Notes under the pieces: model-generated | The model's input: only the letters and a program-made list of their open reading frames with translations | Told to the model about the DNA's origin: nothing | The model's database searches: none | DNA from: Ensifer sp. LC11 | GTDB lineage: Bacteria; Pseudomonadota; Alphaproteobacteria; Rhizobiales; Rhizobiaceae | Direction: 5' to 3' | Assembly (NCBI RefSeq): GCF_001695835.1 | Contig: NZ_MBSO01000012.1 | Span: forward strand, 124,001-188,000 | DNA length: 64,000 nt | In this document: in pieces, positions 57,409 to 64,000 of the stretch | How the letters are laid out: every line of letters begins with the position of its first letter | Position numbering within the stretch: the first letter of the stretch is position 1 | Position numbers and translations under genes: made by a program

Positions 57409-57576
57409 CTTGAAGTCCCTCGATAACGGCAAAAGCCACGCACTGCGGCGTGGTTTGCTAGCCTTCCCATTCGCTGTGTGATGCGAACCACGCCGGTGTG
57501 CCGGCCGAGATGGTGGCGTGCACGAGCACAGACATCCGGCACAGGCCGGATGCGTTCAGGTCCGCTTTGTCGATGC

Positions 57577-57597
57577 GGAACGTTGGTAACGTTCCGA
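57577..57597. repeat. Perfect hairpin between cbtB and cbtA
   Basis: CGGAACGTT-GGT-AACGTTCCG, 9 bases after the cbtB stop on the minus strand. No T run follows. It may stabilise the cbtB transcript end or act as an operator. Confidence 0.5.
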
Positions 57598-57605
57598 GAC
57601 ATCGG

Positions 57606-57782
57606 TCAGTGGCAGGGGAAGCCGTAGGAGTGGCGGGTGTCGTGCGCGGTGTCGTGCAGCACCGCCGAATTGGCAAGGCCGGCGCCGAAGACGAGGAAGC
57701 CGCCGATGAGAAGGGCGATGATGCCAGCGGTCAGACGATCGCTGAGGGAGAGCGGGGTGCTCGAAATGGTAGACGTAGCCAT
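57606..57782 (-). CDS. cbtB: Cobalt transporter accessory protein CbtB
   Basis: A 58-residue protein with one membrane helix (LTAGIIALLIGGFLVFGAGL) and the histidine-rich tail HDTAHDTRHSYGFPCH that marks CbtB and probably binds cobalt. GGAGG lies 6 bases before the ATG. It lies first in the cbtBA unit directly behind the cobalamin riboswitch. Confidence 0.92.
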   Translation of the reverse strand: MATSTISSTPLSLSDRLTAGIIALLIGGFLVFGAGLANSAVLHDTAHDTRHSYGFPCH

Positions 57783-57834
57783 GACAACCTCCGTGATGGC
57801 GTCGGGAAAATCCCGGATGGGCCCTATGCCCGCA

Positions 57835-58068
57835 TCGAGTGGCAGGTTTCCTGGCTCACGGCGCTGGGCTCAATGCCCGGGATCTGCCTCGCCTTCCCAG
57901 ATCGGCCGCCCTCTCGCGGTCTTTTCCAGTGGCTTCTTCCGGATCGCTCCGGAATGGTAGATCGACGTCGTTCTACAGTCGCGGGGTCGGCCGTGATGTG
58001 AATGCCCAGCATGGGTCCATCCGTCACGTTCCCGTTTACTCCCGAAACACGTTCGCATTCCGGGAACC
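57835..58068 (-). promoter_or_regulatory. Cobalamin (B12) riboswitch
   Basis: On the minus strand upstream of cbtB: the B12 box AGCCAGGAAACCTGCC (reverse complement at 57841-57856), the conserved GCCACTGG (near 57926-57934), GGGAAGGCG after it, and an upstream GGGAGTAAACGGGAAC. This order is that of cobalamin riboswitches. The exact ends are approximate. Confidence 0.9.
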
Positions 58069-58084
58069 AATCGATCCCAGATGA

Positions 58085-58777
58085 TTAGGATCGCACCCCG
58101 GAGATGTCAATTAGGCCTGCGCCGCCGCCCGGTCCATCCGCGACAAAATCCCTGATGATCATGCGTTTATAGGCCTCGACAATCTGGTCGCCCTCTGGCC
58201 GATCGACCGAGACCGCAAGCCGCATGGTGCAATCGCCAAGGTGCATGATGAGGAAGGCGGCACTGTCGATCTCCTCGCGTGGCGTATCGGGCACGAGCCG
58301 GGCCCAGACATCGGCAAGCAGTTTTCCGCCGGCGCGGCTTTGCTGGAGGTCGATCTCGCGCAGCGCCTTGTCGGCCTGCATTGCCGACCAGATGTCGCGC
58401 ATCACGGGCTCGGCGAGGAACATGTCGTAATAGATGTCGAACAGCACACAGAAGGCGTCGCGCAGTTCCGCGAGCGATGTGACCTTGGCAAGTTCGGCCG
58501 CGATGCACTCGTTGCACACGGCATTGTAGCGCTCGGCCAGGGTTTGCACGATCGCCGCCTTGTCGGGGAAGTACTGGTAGAGGGATCCGATCGAAATCCC
58601 AGCCTTTTCAGCGACTTCGCTCATGCGCATCGCGTCGCTGCCCTTCTCCTGGATGAGTGCTGTCGCGCAGGCAAGGATGTGCTCGACGCGCTCGCGGCTG
58701 CGTTTCTGGCTGGGTGTTCGGCGCAGCGCGGTCTCGTCTTCGGTGGGTACCGCGGCTGGGCTGATGTCTGGAATCAT
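58085..58777 (-). CDS. TetR-family transcriptional regulator
   Basis: A 230-residue regulator. The DNA-binding part is at about 25-75: RERVEHILACATALIQEKGS, MRMSEVAEKAGISIGSLYQY FP, a standard TetR helix-turn-helix. The C-terminal domain is helical, with DRPEGDQIVEAYKRMIIRDF at the end, as in AcrR-like regulators. It is divergent from an NmrA-family oxidoreductase and separated from it by a perfect 18-base palindrome, which is probably its operator. Confidence 0.9.
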   Translation of the reverse strand: MIPDISPAAVPTEDETALRRTPSQKRSRERVEHILACATALIQEKGSDAMRMSEVAEKAGISIGSLYQYFPDKAAIVQTLAERYNAVCNECIAAELAKVTSLAELRDAFCVLFDIYYDMFLAEPVMRDIWSAMQADKALREIDLQQSRAGGKLLADVWARLVPDTPREEIDSAAFLIMHLGDCTMRLAVSVDRPEGDQIVEAYKRMIIRDFVADGPGGGAGLIDISGVRS

Positions 58778-58823
58778 GAGTAATGCTCACATTTTGACTT
58801 GACTCCTAAAATACGAGGATTTA

Positions 58824-58841
58824 TCACATTTGCAAATGTGA
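58824..58841. promoter_or_regulatory. Probable TetR operator, perfect palindrome
   Basis: TCACATTTGCAAATGTGA is an 18-base perfect palindrome in the 105-base region between the TetR gene and the NmrA-like gene. A related half-site TCACATTTTGA lies near 58790. Position and form fit an operator controlling both directions. Confidence 0.75.
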
Positions 58842-58882
58842 GAGATGCTCATGTTTGTTGGTGGTCAACCCAGGAGGAAACG

Positions 58883-59713
58883 ATGTCTCAGAAAATCACA
58901 CTGGTTTTGGGTGGTACGGGCAAGACGGGGCGGCGGGTGGCCGAGCGCCTTCAAGAGCGTGGCGTTGCGGTACGCATCGGTGCGCGTTCGGCGTCGCCGT
59001 CCTTCGACTGGGAGGACGAGGCGACCTGGGCGCCCGTGCTCGACAATGTCGATCGCATCTATGTCAGCTATCAGCCGGATCTCGCCGTGCCGGGTGCTGT
59101 CGAGACGATCCGCCGGTTTTCCGCCCTTGCGGTTCGCTCCGGCATCAAACGCCTGGTGCTGCTTTCCGGGCGTGGCGAGGACGAGGCGCAGGCGGCCGAA
59201 CGGGAACTGCAGGCATCCGGGGCGGAATGGACGATCGTTCGCGGCAGCTGGTTCTTCGAAAACTTCAACGAGGGCTTCCTGGCCGAGGGCGTCGTGAGCG
59301 GCATGGTCTATCTGCCTCCGGACACGGTCACCGAACCTTTCGTCAGCACCGACGATATCGCCGACGTCGCGGTTGCAGCGCTTCTGAACGACGAGCATGT
59401 CGGCAAGGTCTATGATCTGACCGGGCCGCGGCTGATGACCTTTGCGCAGGCCGTGGCCGAGATTGCCGCCGCTTCTGGCCGTCCGATCGGATACCAGTCG
59501 GTGCCGGTCGCCGACTTTACCGCACAGCTGCAGGCCGACGGTTTGCCGGGTGACTATGTCGAGCTCATCCGCTATCTCTTCACCTCGGTGCTCGACGGGC
59601 GCAATTCCAGTGTGACGTCCGATGTCGAGCGCGTGCTTGGGCGCCGGCCGCGCGACTTTGCCGATTATGCCCGGGAGACCGCAGCAACTGGTGTCTGGAG
59701 TATTGCCGCATGA
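58883..59713 (+). CDS. NmrA-family NAD(P)-binding protein
   Basis: A 276-residue short-chain-like oxidoreductase. The Rossmann turn TLVLGGTGKTGRRVAERLQE starts the protein, then the middle GIKRLVLLSGRGEDEAQ and WTIVRGSWFFENFNEGFLAE, and STDDIADVAVAALLNDEHVG, matching NmrA/azoreductase-type proteins that use NAD(P) and quinone-like substrates. GGAGGAAACG precedes the ATG. It overlaps the DUF1772 gene by 4 bases, so the two are one operon under the TetR palindrome. Confidence 0.9.
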   Translation: MSQKITLVLGGTGKTGRRVAERLQERGVAVRIGARSASPSFDWEDEATWAPVLDNVDRIYVSYQPDLAVPGAVETIRRFSALAVRSGIKRLVLLSGRGEDEAQAAERELQASGAEWTIVRGSWFFENFNEGFLAEGVVSGMVYLPPDTVTEPFVSTDDIADVAVAALLNDEHVGKVYDLTGPRLMTFAQAVAEIAAASGRPIGYQSVPVADFTAQLQADGLPGDYVELIRYLFTSVLDGRNSSVTSDVERVLGRRPRDFADYARETAATGVWSIAA

Positions 59714-60186
59714 TCCCGCTGATCCCCACTCTGGCGTTTGCCGCCGCAATCGGTTCCGGCCTGATGGCCGGACTGTTCTTCATCTTTTCAGTCTGCATCA
59801 TGCAGGCCCTGTCGCGGCTGCCGCCGGAGCAGGGGATCGCCGCGATGAACGCCATCAATGTCGTCATCCAGAACCCGATCTTTCTCAGCGCCTTCATGGG
59901 CACGGCGCTGGTCGCGCTGGCGCTCGTTGTCGTTGCCTTCCTCTCGGGCGGCGATGGGCGGTGGCTGCTGGCAGCGGGCGGCATCGTCTATGTCGTCGGC
60001 GTGCTGCTGGTGACCATCGTCTTCAACGTGCCGATGAACGATGCCTTGGGTCAGGCCTCCGGCCAGGCAGCGACCGACCTGTGGCAGCAGCGCTATCTCA
60101 CCGATTGGGTCTGGTGGAACCACGTGCGCACTTTCGCGTCGATCGGTTCGCTCGCACTCTTCATTCTCGGTTTCGCCCGAGCCTGA
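59710..60186 (+). CDS. DUF1772 membrane protein (anthrone oxygenase-like)
   Basis: A 158-residue inner-membrane protein with four hydrophobic segments: IPTLAFAAAIGSGLMAGLFF, FLSAFMGTALVALALVVVAF, LLAAGGIVYVVGVLLVTIVF and ASIGSLALFILGFA. The polar part NVPMNDALG and DLWQQRYLTDWVWWNHVRT is typical of DUF1772, which includes fungal anthrone oxygenases. It overlaps the NmrA-like gene by 4 bases. Together they probably modify a quinone or aromatic compound. Confidence 0.88.
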   Translation: MIPLIPTLAFAAAIGSGLMAGLFFIFSVCIMQALSRLPPEQGIAAMNAINVVIQNPIFLSAFMGTALVALALVVVAFLSGGDGRWLLAAGGIVYVVGVLLVTIVFNVPMNDALGQASGQAATDLWQQRYLTDWVWWNHVRTFASIGSLALFILGFARA

Positions 60187-60243
60187 GGAGCACTGCCGGC
60201 AGGCGTTTTCGGCTTGCCGCGCTACAACGTCGCACTGCTGATA

Positions 60244-61041
60244 TCAATCGACCAGCGAGCCGCAAGTCAGATTGGCGATCGCGCCGGTCATGGCACCGGC
60301 GCGGTCGGAGGCGACGAAGGCGGCGTAGTCCGCCACCTCGTCAAGCCTCGGGAAACGACCGAGCAGCGTGCCGGTCGTGGCACGTGCCTCCAGCATCGCC
60401 TCGACGGTCGTATCGAAACGCCGCGCAAAGCCTTCAAAAACCTCACGCGCGTGAGAGATCGGCAAGGCTTCGGGAATGGCATCGGGGCGCAGGCAGACGA
60501 CACGGATGCCCTGGCCACCGAGCTCTCCAGCAAGGATGCGCGAGAAGGTCTCGATGGCACCGCAGGTGGTGCCATAGCCGAGAAAGCCAGACCCGGCCAT
60601 GCGGGAGCCGGGCGTCGAGAGCGTCAGGATGACGCCCTTGCGTCTCCTTGCCATGTGCGGGGCCACAGCCTTGGCGGTGATGAAGTTGGCTCGGCTGTAG
60701 GTCATGATCGGTCGCTCGAAGTCTTCGAGCGATAGGTCGGAAAACGGCGGTCCTTGCACATGGGCGAAACCGACTGCCGTCAGCGCGATATCGATGGCGC
60801 TGGCTCTGTCGACAACGGTGCGGGCGTGGCGCTCCACCGCCGGCTGGTCCAGAACGTCGAGCAGATCGAAATCCGCACGGCCGCCGGCATCGCTAATCTC
60901 ACTCACCGTGCGTTGAAGCCTCTCGGCAGTGCGGCCGACGAGAAAAACCCGCGCACCTTCGCGGGCAAATGCGCGGGCGGCAGCGCCACCGATCGCGCCG
61001 CTGCCGCCATAGACGACGGCCGTCTTGCCTTCGAGCAACAT
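60244..61041 (-). CDS. Short-chain dehydrogenase/reductase, catalytic Lys replaced by Cys
   Basis: A 265-residue Rossmann-fold SDR. The cofactor motif YGGSGAIGGAAARAFAREGA is intact and Tyr156 is present, but the YxxxK motif reads YGTTC, so the catalytic lysine is a cysteine (position 160). The rest of the fold is normal (RANFITAKAVAPHMARRRKG, GMSR-like TPGSRMAGSGFLG). It may be inactive, or use another residue. It is the last gene of a minus-strand run with an SRPBCC and an ArsR gene. Confidence 0.88.
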   Translation of the reverse strand: MLLEGKTAVVYGGSGAIGGAAARAFAREGARVFLVGRTAERLQRTVSEISDAGGRADFDLLDVLDQPAVERHARTVVDRASAIDIALTAVGFAHVQGPPFSDLSLEDFERPIMTYSRANFITAKAVAPHMARRRKGVILTLSTPGSRMAGSGFLGYGTTCGAIETFSRILAGELGGQGIRVVCLRPDAIPEALPISHAREVFEGFARRFDTTVEAMLEARATTGTLLGRFPRLDEVADYAAFVASDRAGAMTGAIANLTCGSLVD

Positions 61042-61068
61042 CGAAATCGTCCTCCTCGCAAGTTTGGT

Positions 61069-61635
61069 TCACGGGTTCGGGATGCGCGCTTCGTATTCCT
61101 GTTCGAGCTTCGTGAATTTGCTCCAGAAGGCCGACGGTTGCTCGCCTTCCAAAAGGTCGCGCAACAGGTCGAGATGCACGTGCCAGCCGGCGGAAAAGCT
61201 GGTCATGATCCCGCGGTTGGCGATGCGGGTATGTGTGACGATGAGCAGCACCTTGTCGCCGCGGGGACTGAGCTCGAAGCGCACCTCGGACGGCGTATCG
61301 GTTCCTTCTTCCCAGCTATAGGCAAGCAGGCGCGGCGGGTCCCAGGCGAGCACATGGCCGTGCTTGCGCACTTCTCCGGCGTGATCGACGTATTTCTGCG
61401 GCGGTTGATCATCGTCCGTCGTCAGTTCCGAATGGCGGAAGACGTGTTCGACCGTGGCGCCCTCGGAAGAGCCGATCGTTCCCGATGCCATCCAGAGCCG
61501 GCGCTTGTTTTCCTCGGTCAGATAGGACCAGACCCGCTCGATCGGGCCGGGCAAGAGGCGCTCGATACGCACCGCGTCGGGGGCGATGACGCGGCCGTAG
61601 TCGGTGCTGGCAAAGGCTGTGGAATGCGAAGTCAT
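61069..61635 (-). CDS. SRPBCC-domain (AHSA1-like) protein
   Basis: A 188-residue protein with the helix-grip fold: VRIERLLPGPIERVWSYLTE, NKRRLWMASG, WDPPRLLAYSWEE, and the C-terminal helix WHVHLDLLRDLLEGEQPSAF WSKF. These are hydrophobic-ligand binding proteins often encoded beside ArsR regulators that control them. Its start overlaps the stop of the ArsR gene (4 bases), so they are translated together. The ligand is unknown. Confidence 0.9.
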   Translation of the reverse strand: MTSHSTAFASTDYGRVIAPDAVRIERLLPGPIERVWSYLTEENKRRLWMASGTIGSSEGATVEHVFRHSELTTDDDQPPQKYVDHAGEVRKHGHVLAWDPPRLLAYSWEEGTDTPSEVRFELSPRGDKVLLIVTHTRIANRGIMTSFSAGWHVHLDLLRDLLEGEQPSAFWSKFTKLEQEYEARIPNP

Positions 61636-61994
61636 GGTTTTTCCTCCGGATCGTTTTGAACAGTTGCGTCGTCGGCCAGAAGCAGCGCCTCGAGTGCGTC
61701 GATGCGCGTCCGCCAGAAGGCTTCATAGTGGCGCATCCACTCCATGCCCGCATGCATCGGCGCTGCATCGAGCCGGCACACATGCGTGCGACCTTTCACT
61801 TCGCGGCGCACCAGACCAGCTCCTTCCAGCACCTTGATATGCTTCGATGCCGCGGCCAGCGAGATCGAGAAGGGCGCCGCAAGCTCGCCCACCAATCTCT
61901 CGCCCTGCGAAAGGTTCTGGAGCATGGCGCGGCGCGTCGGATCCGAAAGCGCGTGGAACACGGCATCGAGATGTTCGTTCTGATATTCAACCAT
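61632..61994 (-). CDS. ArsR-family transcriptional regulator
   Basis: A 120-residue winged-helix repressor: AVFHALSDPTRRAMLQNLSQ, LAAPFSISLAAASKHIKVLE, GAGLVRREVKGRTHVCRLD, the subgroup without metal-binding cysteines that is paired with SRPBCC genes. The ATG at 61994 lies in the middle of an inverted repeat that looks like its operator, so translation may begin on a very short leader; a TTG at 62030 would give 12 more residues. It controls the SRPBCC gene downstream. Confidence 0.88.
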   Translation of the reverse strand: MVEYQNEHLDAVFHALSDPTRRAMLQNLSQGERLVGELAAPFSISLAAASKHIKVLEGAGLVRREVKGRTHVCRLDAAPMHAGMEWMRHYEAFWRTRIDALEALLLADDATVQNDPEEKP

Positions 61995-62007
61995 GTTGTT
62001 GAATATC
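61982..62007. promoter_or_regulatory. ArsR operator overlapping the start codon
   Basis: Arms GATATTCAAC and GTTGAATATC, a 10-base-pair inverted repeat, around CATGTT; this includes the ArsR start codon. The core TTCAAC..GTTGAA is like other ArsR-type sites. Confidence 0.7.
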
Positions 62008-62026
62008 TCTTCGATCGAGGTGATTG

Positions 62027-62042
62027 TCAACCGGTTGGTTGA
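62027..62042. promoter_or_regulatory. Second ArsR-type operator
   Basis: TCAACC-GGTT-GGTTGA, a 16-base inverted repeat with the same TCAAC/GTTGA core as the repeat 20 bases away. It ends at the enoyl-CoA hydratase stop region. Confidence 0.6.
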
Positions 62043-62044
62043 AT

Positions 62045-62860
62045 TTAGTAGTAGCGCGAGAAGGAGTGGTCACGCGGCCCGTCGTCGTGGATGTGCCTTC
62101 CCTTCCAGGCGGCGAGCGTATCGGAGAGGTCGTCCGTCGGTACCATCTGGGCGAACTGTTCGCTTTCGACGAGCAGCCCCTCCGCTATCGACATGTTGAG
62201 GCCGCGGGTGACCGCGGTGATGATCGAGCGGACGGCGAGCGGCGAATAGCCCATGATGCGTGTGGCGAGGGCGCGGGCGGCGGGCATCAGTTCCTCATGG
62301 GCGACGACGTGGTTGACGAGGCCCATCTCCCGCGCGCGATCCGGCGAGAAATCCTCTCCCGTCAACAGCAGTTCGAGCGCGCGCTTGCGGCCGGCGAGGC
62401 GCGGCAGGCGCTGGGTGCCGCCGAAGGTCGGCGGCATGCAGAGCTTGATCTCCGGCTTGGCGAAGCATGCCCGCTCACTGGCGATCGCCAGGTGCACCGC
62501 TTCGGTGATCTCGCAGCCGCCGCCGTAGGCAATCCCGTTGACGGCGGCGATGAGCGGCTTCGGGAAGGCTTCGAGCCGCGCCGTCAGCCCTTGGCCGCGG
62601 CGGACGAAATCGCGCACCGCCGGGTTTACGCCCTTCGCCACGCTTTCCGAGAATTCGTGGATGTCGCCGCCGGCGGAAAAGGCGCGCTCGCCCGCGCCGG
62701 TGATGATCACGGCGCCGACCTTGTCGTTCACCTCGATCGCATCGAGAAGGGCGAGAAGCCGATCGATCAGCTCGTAGTTGAGTGCATTGAGCTTCTCTGG
62801 GCGGTTGAGGGTGAGGAGGGCGATGCCCTCGGAAATCTGCATCAGCACGGTGTTGGACAT
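62045..62860 (-). CDS. Enoyl-CoA hydratase/isomerase family protein
   Basis: A 271-residue crotonase-fold enzyme. CoA binding and oxyanion loops are in GERAFSAGGDIHEFSESVAK and KPLIAAVNGIAYGGGCEITE, and the catalytic glutamate-containing region is KPEIKLCMPPTFGGTQRLPR. Typically hydrates or isomerises an acyl-CoA intermediate in fatty acid or aromatic acid breakdown. It is divergent from a TetR gene, with an inverted repeat between them, so that TetR probably controls it. Confidence 0.92.
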   Translation of the reverse strand: MSNTVLMQISEGIALLTLNRPEKLNALNYELIDRLLALLDAIEVNDKVGAVIITGAGERAFSAGGDIHEFSESVAKGVNPAVRDFVRRGQGLTARLEAFPKPLIAAVNGIAYGGGCEITEAVHLAIASERACFAKPEIKLCMPPTFGGTQRLPRLAGRKRALELLLTGEDFSPDRAREMGLVNHVVAHEELMPAARALATRIMGYSPLAVRSIITAVTRGLNMSIAEGLLVESEQFAQMVPTDDLSDTLAAWKGRHIHDDGPRDHSFSRYY

Positions 62861-62912
62861 GGTTGCTCTCCGGCTTGGGTTGACAGGAAGAAGCTAGGTG
62901 AGGGAAGATGCG

Positions 62913-62938
62913 AAGTATATTCACTAGTCGGTATACTT
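62913..62938. promoter_or_regulatory. Probable TetR operator
   Basis: Imperfect palindrome with arms AAGTATA and TATACTT around TTCACTAGTCGG, in the 83-base gap between the enoyl-CoA hydratase gene and the TetR gene. It ends 5 bases from the TetR ATG. Confidence 0.65.
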
Positions 62939-62943
62939 GAGCG

Positions 62944-63567
62944 ATGGCGAAACCTGAGAAATCGACCCGCGACACGATCGTCGGCGCTGCGGCAAAACTC
63001 TTCTATGCCGAGGGCATACGTGCCGTCAGCGTCGACGCGGTGGCCGAGGAAGCGGGCGTGACGAAGCGCACGCTCTACTATCATTTCGACAGCAAGGACG
63101 AACTGATTGCCGCCTATCTCGAAGGCCGCGACCAGCCGAACCTCGAGCTCTTCCGGAATTGGTTCGACATGGCGGAGGGCGATCTGGCGGCCAAGGTCGA
63201 GGCGATCTTCGCCAACCTGGCGCGGGCGGCACGCCACCCGAAGTGGAAGGGCTGCGGTTTCCTGCGCACCGCGGCGGAGCTTGCCAACATGCCCGGCCAC
63301 CCGGCGATCCGCATTGGTGCTGCGCACAAGAAGAAGTTCGAGGCCTGGATGGCTGAGACCTTTGCTGAAGCCGGCACCGGCGAGCCGTCTGTGCTGGCGA
63401 AGCAGATCCTGCTGCTGCTCGATGGCAGCTTTGCCGTGGTGCTGCTGCATCGGGATGCAAGCTACATGGAAACGGCGGGCATGGCGGCGGCGACGCTTGT
63501 GCGCGTGGCGCTTGCCAGTGCGAACCCGAAGGCGTCAGCGGAGCGCGGCGGCCACGTCCTGACGTGA
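62944..63567 (+). CDS. TetR-family transcriptional regulator
   Basis: A 207-residue regulator: TRDTIVGAAAKLFYAEGIRA and VDAVAEEAGVTKRTLYYHFD form the TetR helix-turn-helix (about 8-55), followed by SKDELIAAYLEGRD. The C-terminal ligand domain has KGCGFLRTAAELANMPGHPA, common in regulators of the AcrR/YxaF type. It is divergent from the enoyl-CoA hydratase gene, with a palindrome between them. The leader is only a few bases beyond the palindrome, so autoregulation is likely. Confidence 0.92.
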   Translation: MAKPEKSTRDTIVGAAAKLFYAEGIRAVSVDAVAEEAGVTKRTLYYHFDSKDELIAAYLEGRDQPNLELFRNWFDMAEGDLAAKVEAIFANLARAARHPKWKGCGFLRTAAELANMPGHPAIRIGAAHKKKFEAWMAETFAEAGTGEPSVLAKQILLLLDGSFAVVLLHRDASYMETAGMAAATLVRVALASANPKASAERGGHVLT

Positions 63568-63688
63568 GATGTGGTTTCCGCTTCAATCGGACGCGAATGG
63601 CGGGCAGTATAGGCTGCATCGCTATAAGCCGAACACCTGTGAGGGCCGGATGCGGCCGCGTTGCGGCTCGCCGGAGCTGGAGGAATCT

Positions 63689-64000
63689 ATGACCGTCAAA
63701 CGTATTGTCTCCAACCTCTACGCCCCGGACCCGGAGATGGCGCGCGCCTTCTACGGCGACCTGCTGGAGCTGGAAGTGGTCATGGATCACGGCTGGATCC
63801 TGACATTCGCCGAGAAGGGGGCCTCCGCGATGCCGCAACTGAGCGTCGCCAGCGAGGGCGGCAACAATACGCCCGTGCCGGTGCTCTCCATCGAAGTGGA
63901 CGACGTCGATCGGACCTATGGGCGGGCCAAGGCCGCGGGTGTCGAGATTGTCTACGACATCACCAACGAGCCCTGGGGCGTGCGCCGCTTCTTCATGCGC
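63689..64000 (+). CDS. VOC-family protein, cut by the window end
   Basis: The first 104 residues of a vicinal-oxygen-chelate protein: VKRIVSNLYAPDPEMARAFY and GDLLELEVVMDHGWILTF, then VPVLSIEVDDVDRTYGRAKA, and the final EPWGVRRFFMR before the window ends. These are metal-dependent glyoxalase/bleomycin-resistance type proteins. GGAGGAATCT runs up to the ATG. The rest lies outside the window. Confidence 0.87.
   Translation, partial: MTVKRIVSNLYAPDPEMARAFYGDLLELEVVMDHGWILTFAEKGASAMPQLSVASEGGNNTPVPVLSIEVDDVDRTYGRAKAAGVEIVYDITNEPWGVRRFFMR

Overview
This window is a high-GC alphaproteobacterial chromosome segment, most likely Rhizobiaceae (Sinorhizobium/Ensifer or a close relative). The gene order carA - yqeY-like - dnaG - (interrupted) - rpoD, the petP-petR-kinase operon next to ilvE, BA14K and DUF982 proteins, kbl-tdh, and several rhizobial-style intergenic palindromes all point that way. 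No rRNA and no CRISPR array were seen. One tRNA gene with a CAU anticodon is present.

Layout. 0-5.4 kb: CsaA-like chaperone, a small phosphatase, a TPR protein, the petP/petR/histidine kinase operon and a divergent branched-chain aminotransferase. 5.4-10.8 kb: small envelope and stress proteins (glycine-rich membrane protein, SH3-domain protein, BA14K, cold-shock protein), a metallo-beta-lactamase-fold hydrolase and an EamA transporter. 10.8-15.1 kb: a PQQ-type sugar dehydrogenase and an overlapping pair encoding a Gram-negative sortase and its VIT/VWA surface substrate, which ends in an LPQTA sorting signal. 15.5-23.5 kb: aspartate aminotransferase, regulators, carA, yqeY, dnaG. 23.5-34.4 kb: an accessory stretch between dnaG and rpoD with a peptidoglycan-binding M15 peptidase, a papain-like protease fused to an alpha/beta hydrolase, a glycosyltransferase, recQ, a frameshifted GIY-YIG gene between long inverted repeats, and kbl-tdh split by a tandem repeat. 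34.4-44.2 kb: rpoD and many small single-domain and secreted proteins, ending at tRNA-Ile2. 44.3-48.3 kb: a lower-GC block with a PIN-domain gene, an overlapping small partner, a large orphan membrane protein and a tRNA-like remnant. 48.4-56.6 kb: glycosyltransferase, lipoprotein, GH26-like secreted protein, GntR regulator, VWA protein, a glucoamylase-like hydrolase and an FhuF-like reductase. 56.6-64 kb: cbtBA behind a cobalamin riboswitch, then several small regulator-target modules (TetR/NmrA/DUF1772, SDR, ArsR/SRPBCC, enoyl-CoA hydratase/TetR), each with a visible palindromic operator, and a truncated VOC protein at the edge.

The most interesting candidates for undescribed biology are the M15 peptidase/papain-lipase gene pair, the tRNA-adjacent PIN-domain block, the inverted-repeat-flanked GIY-YIG cassette, and a two-hairpin intergenic element whose two copies keep their structure through different arm sequences.
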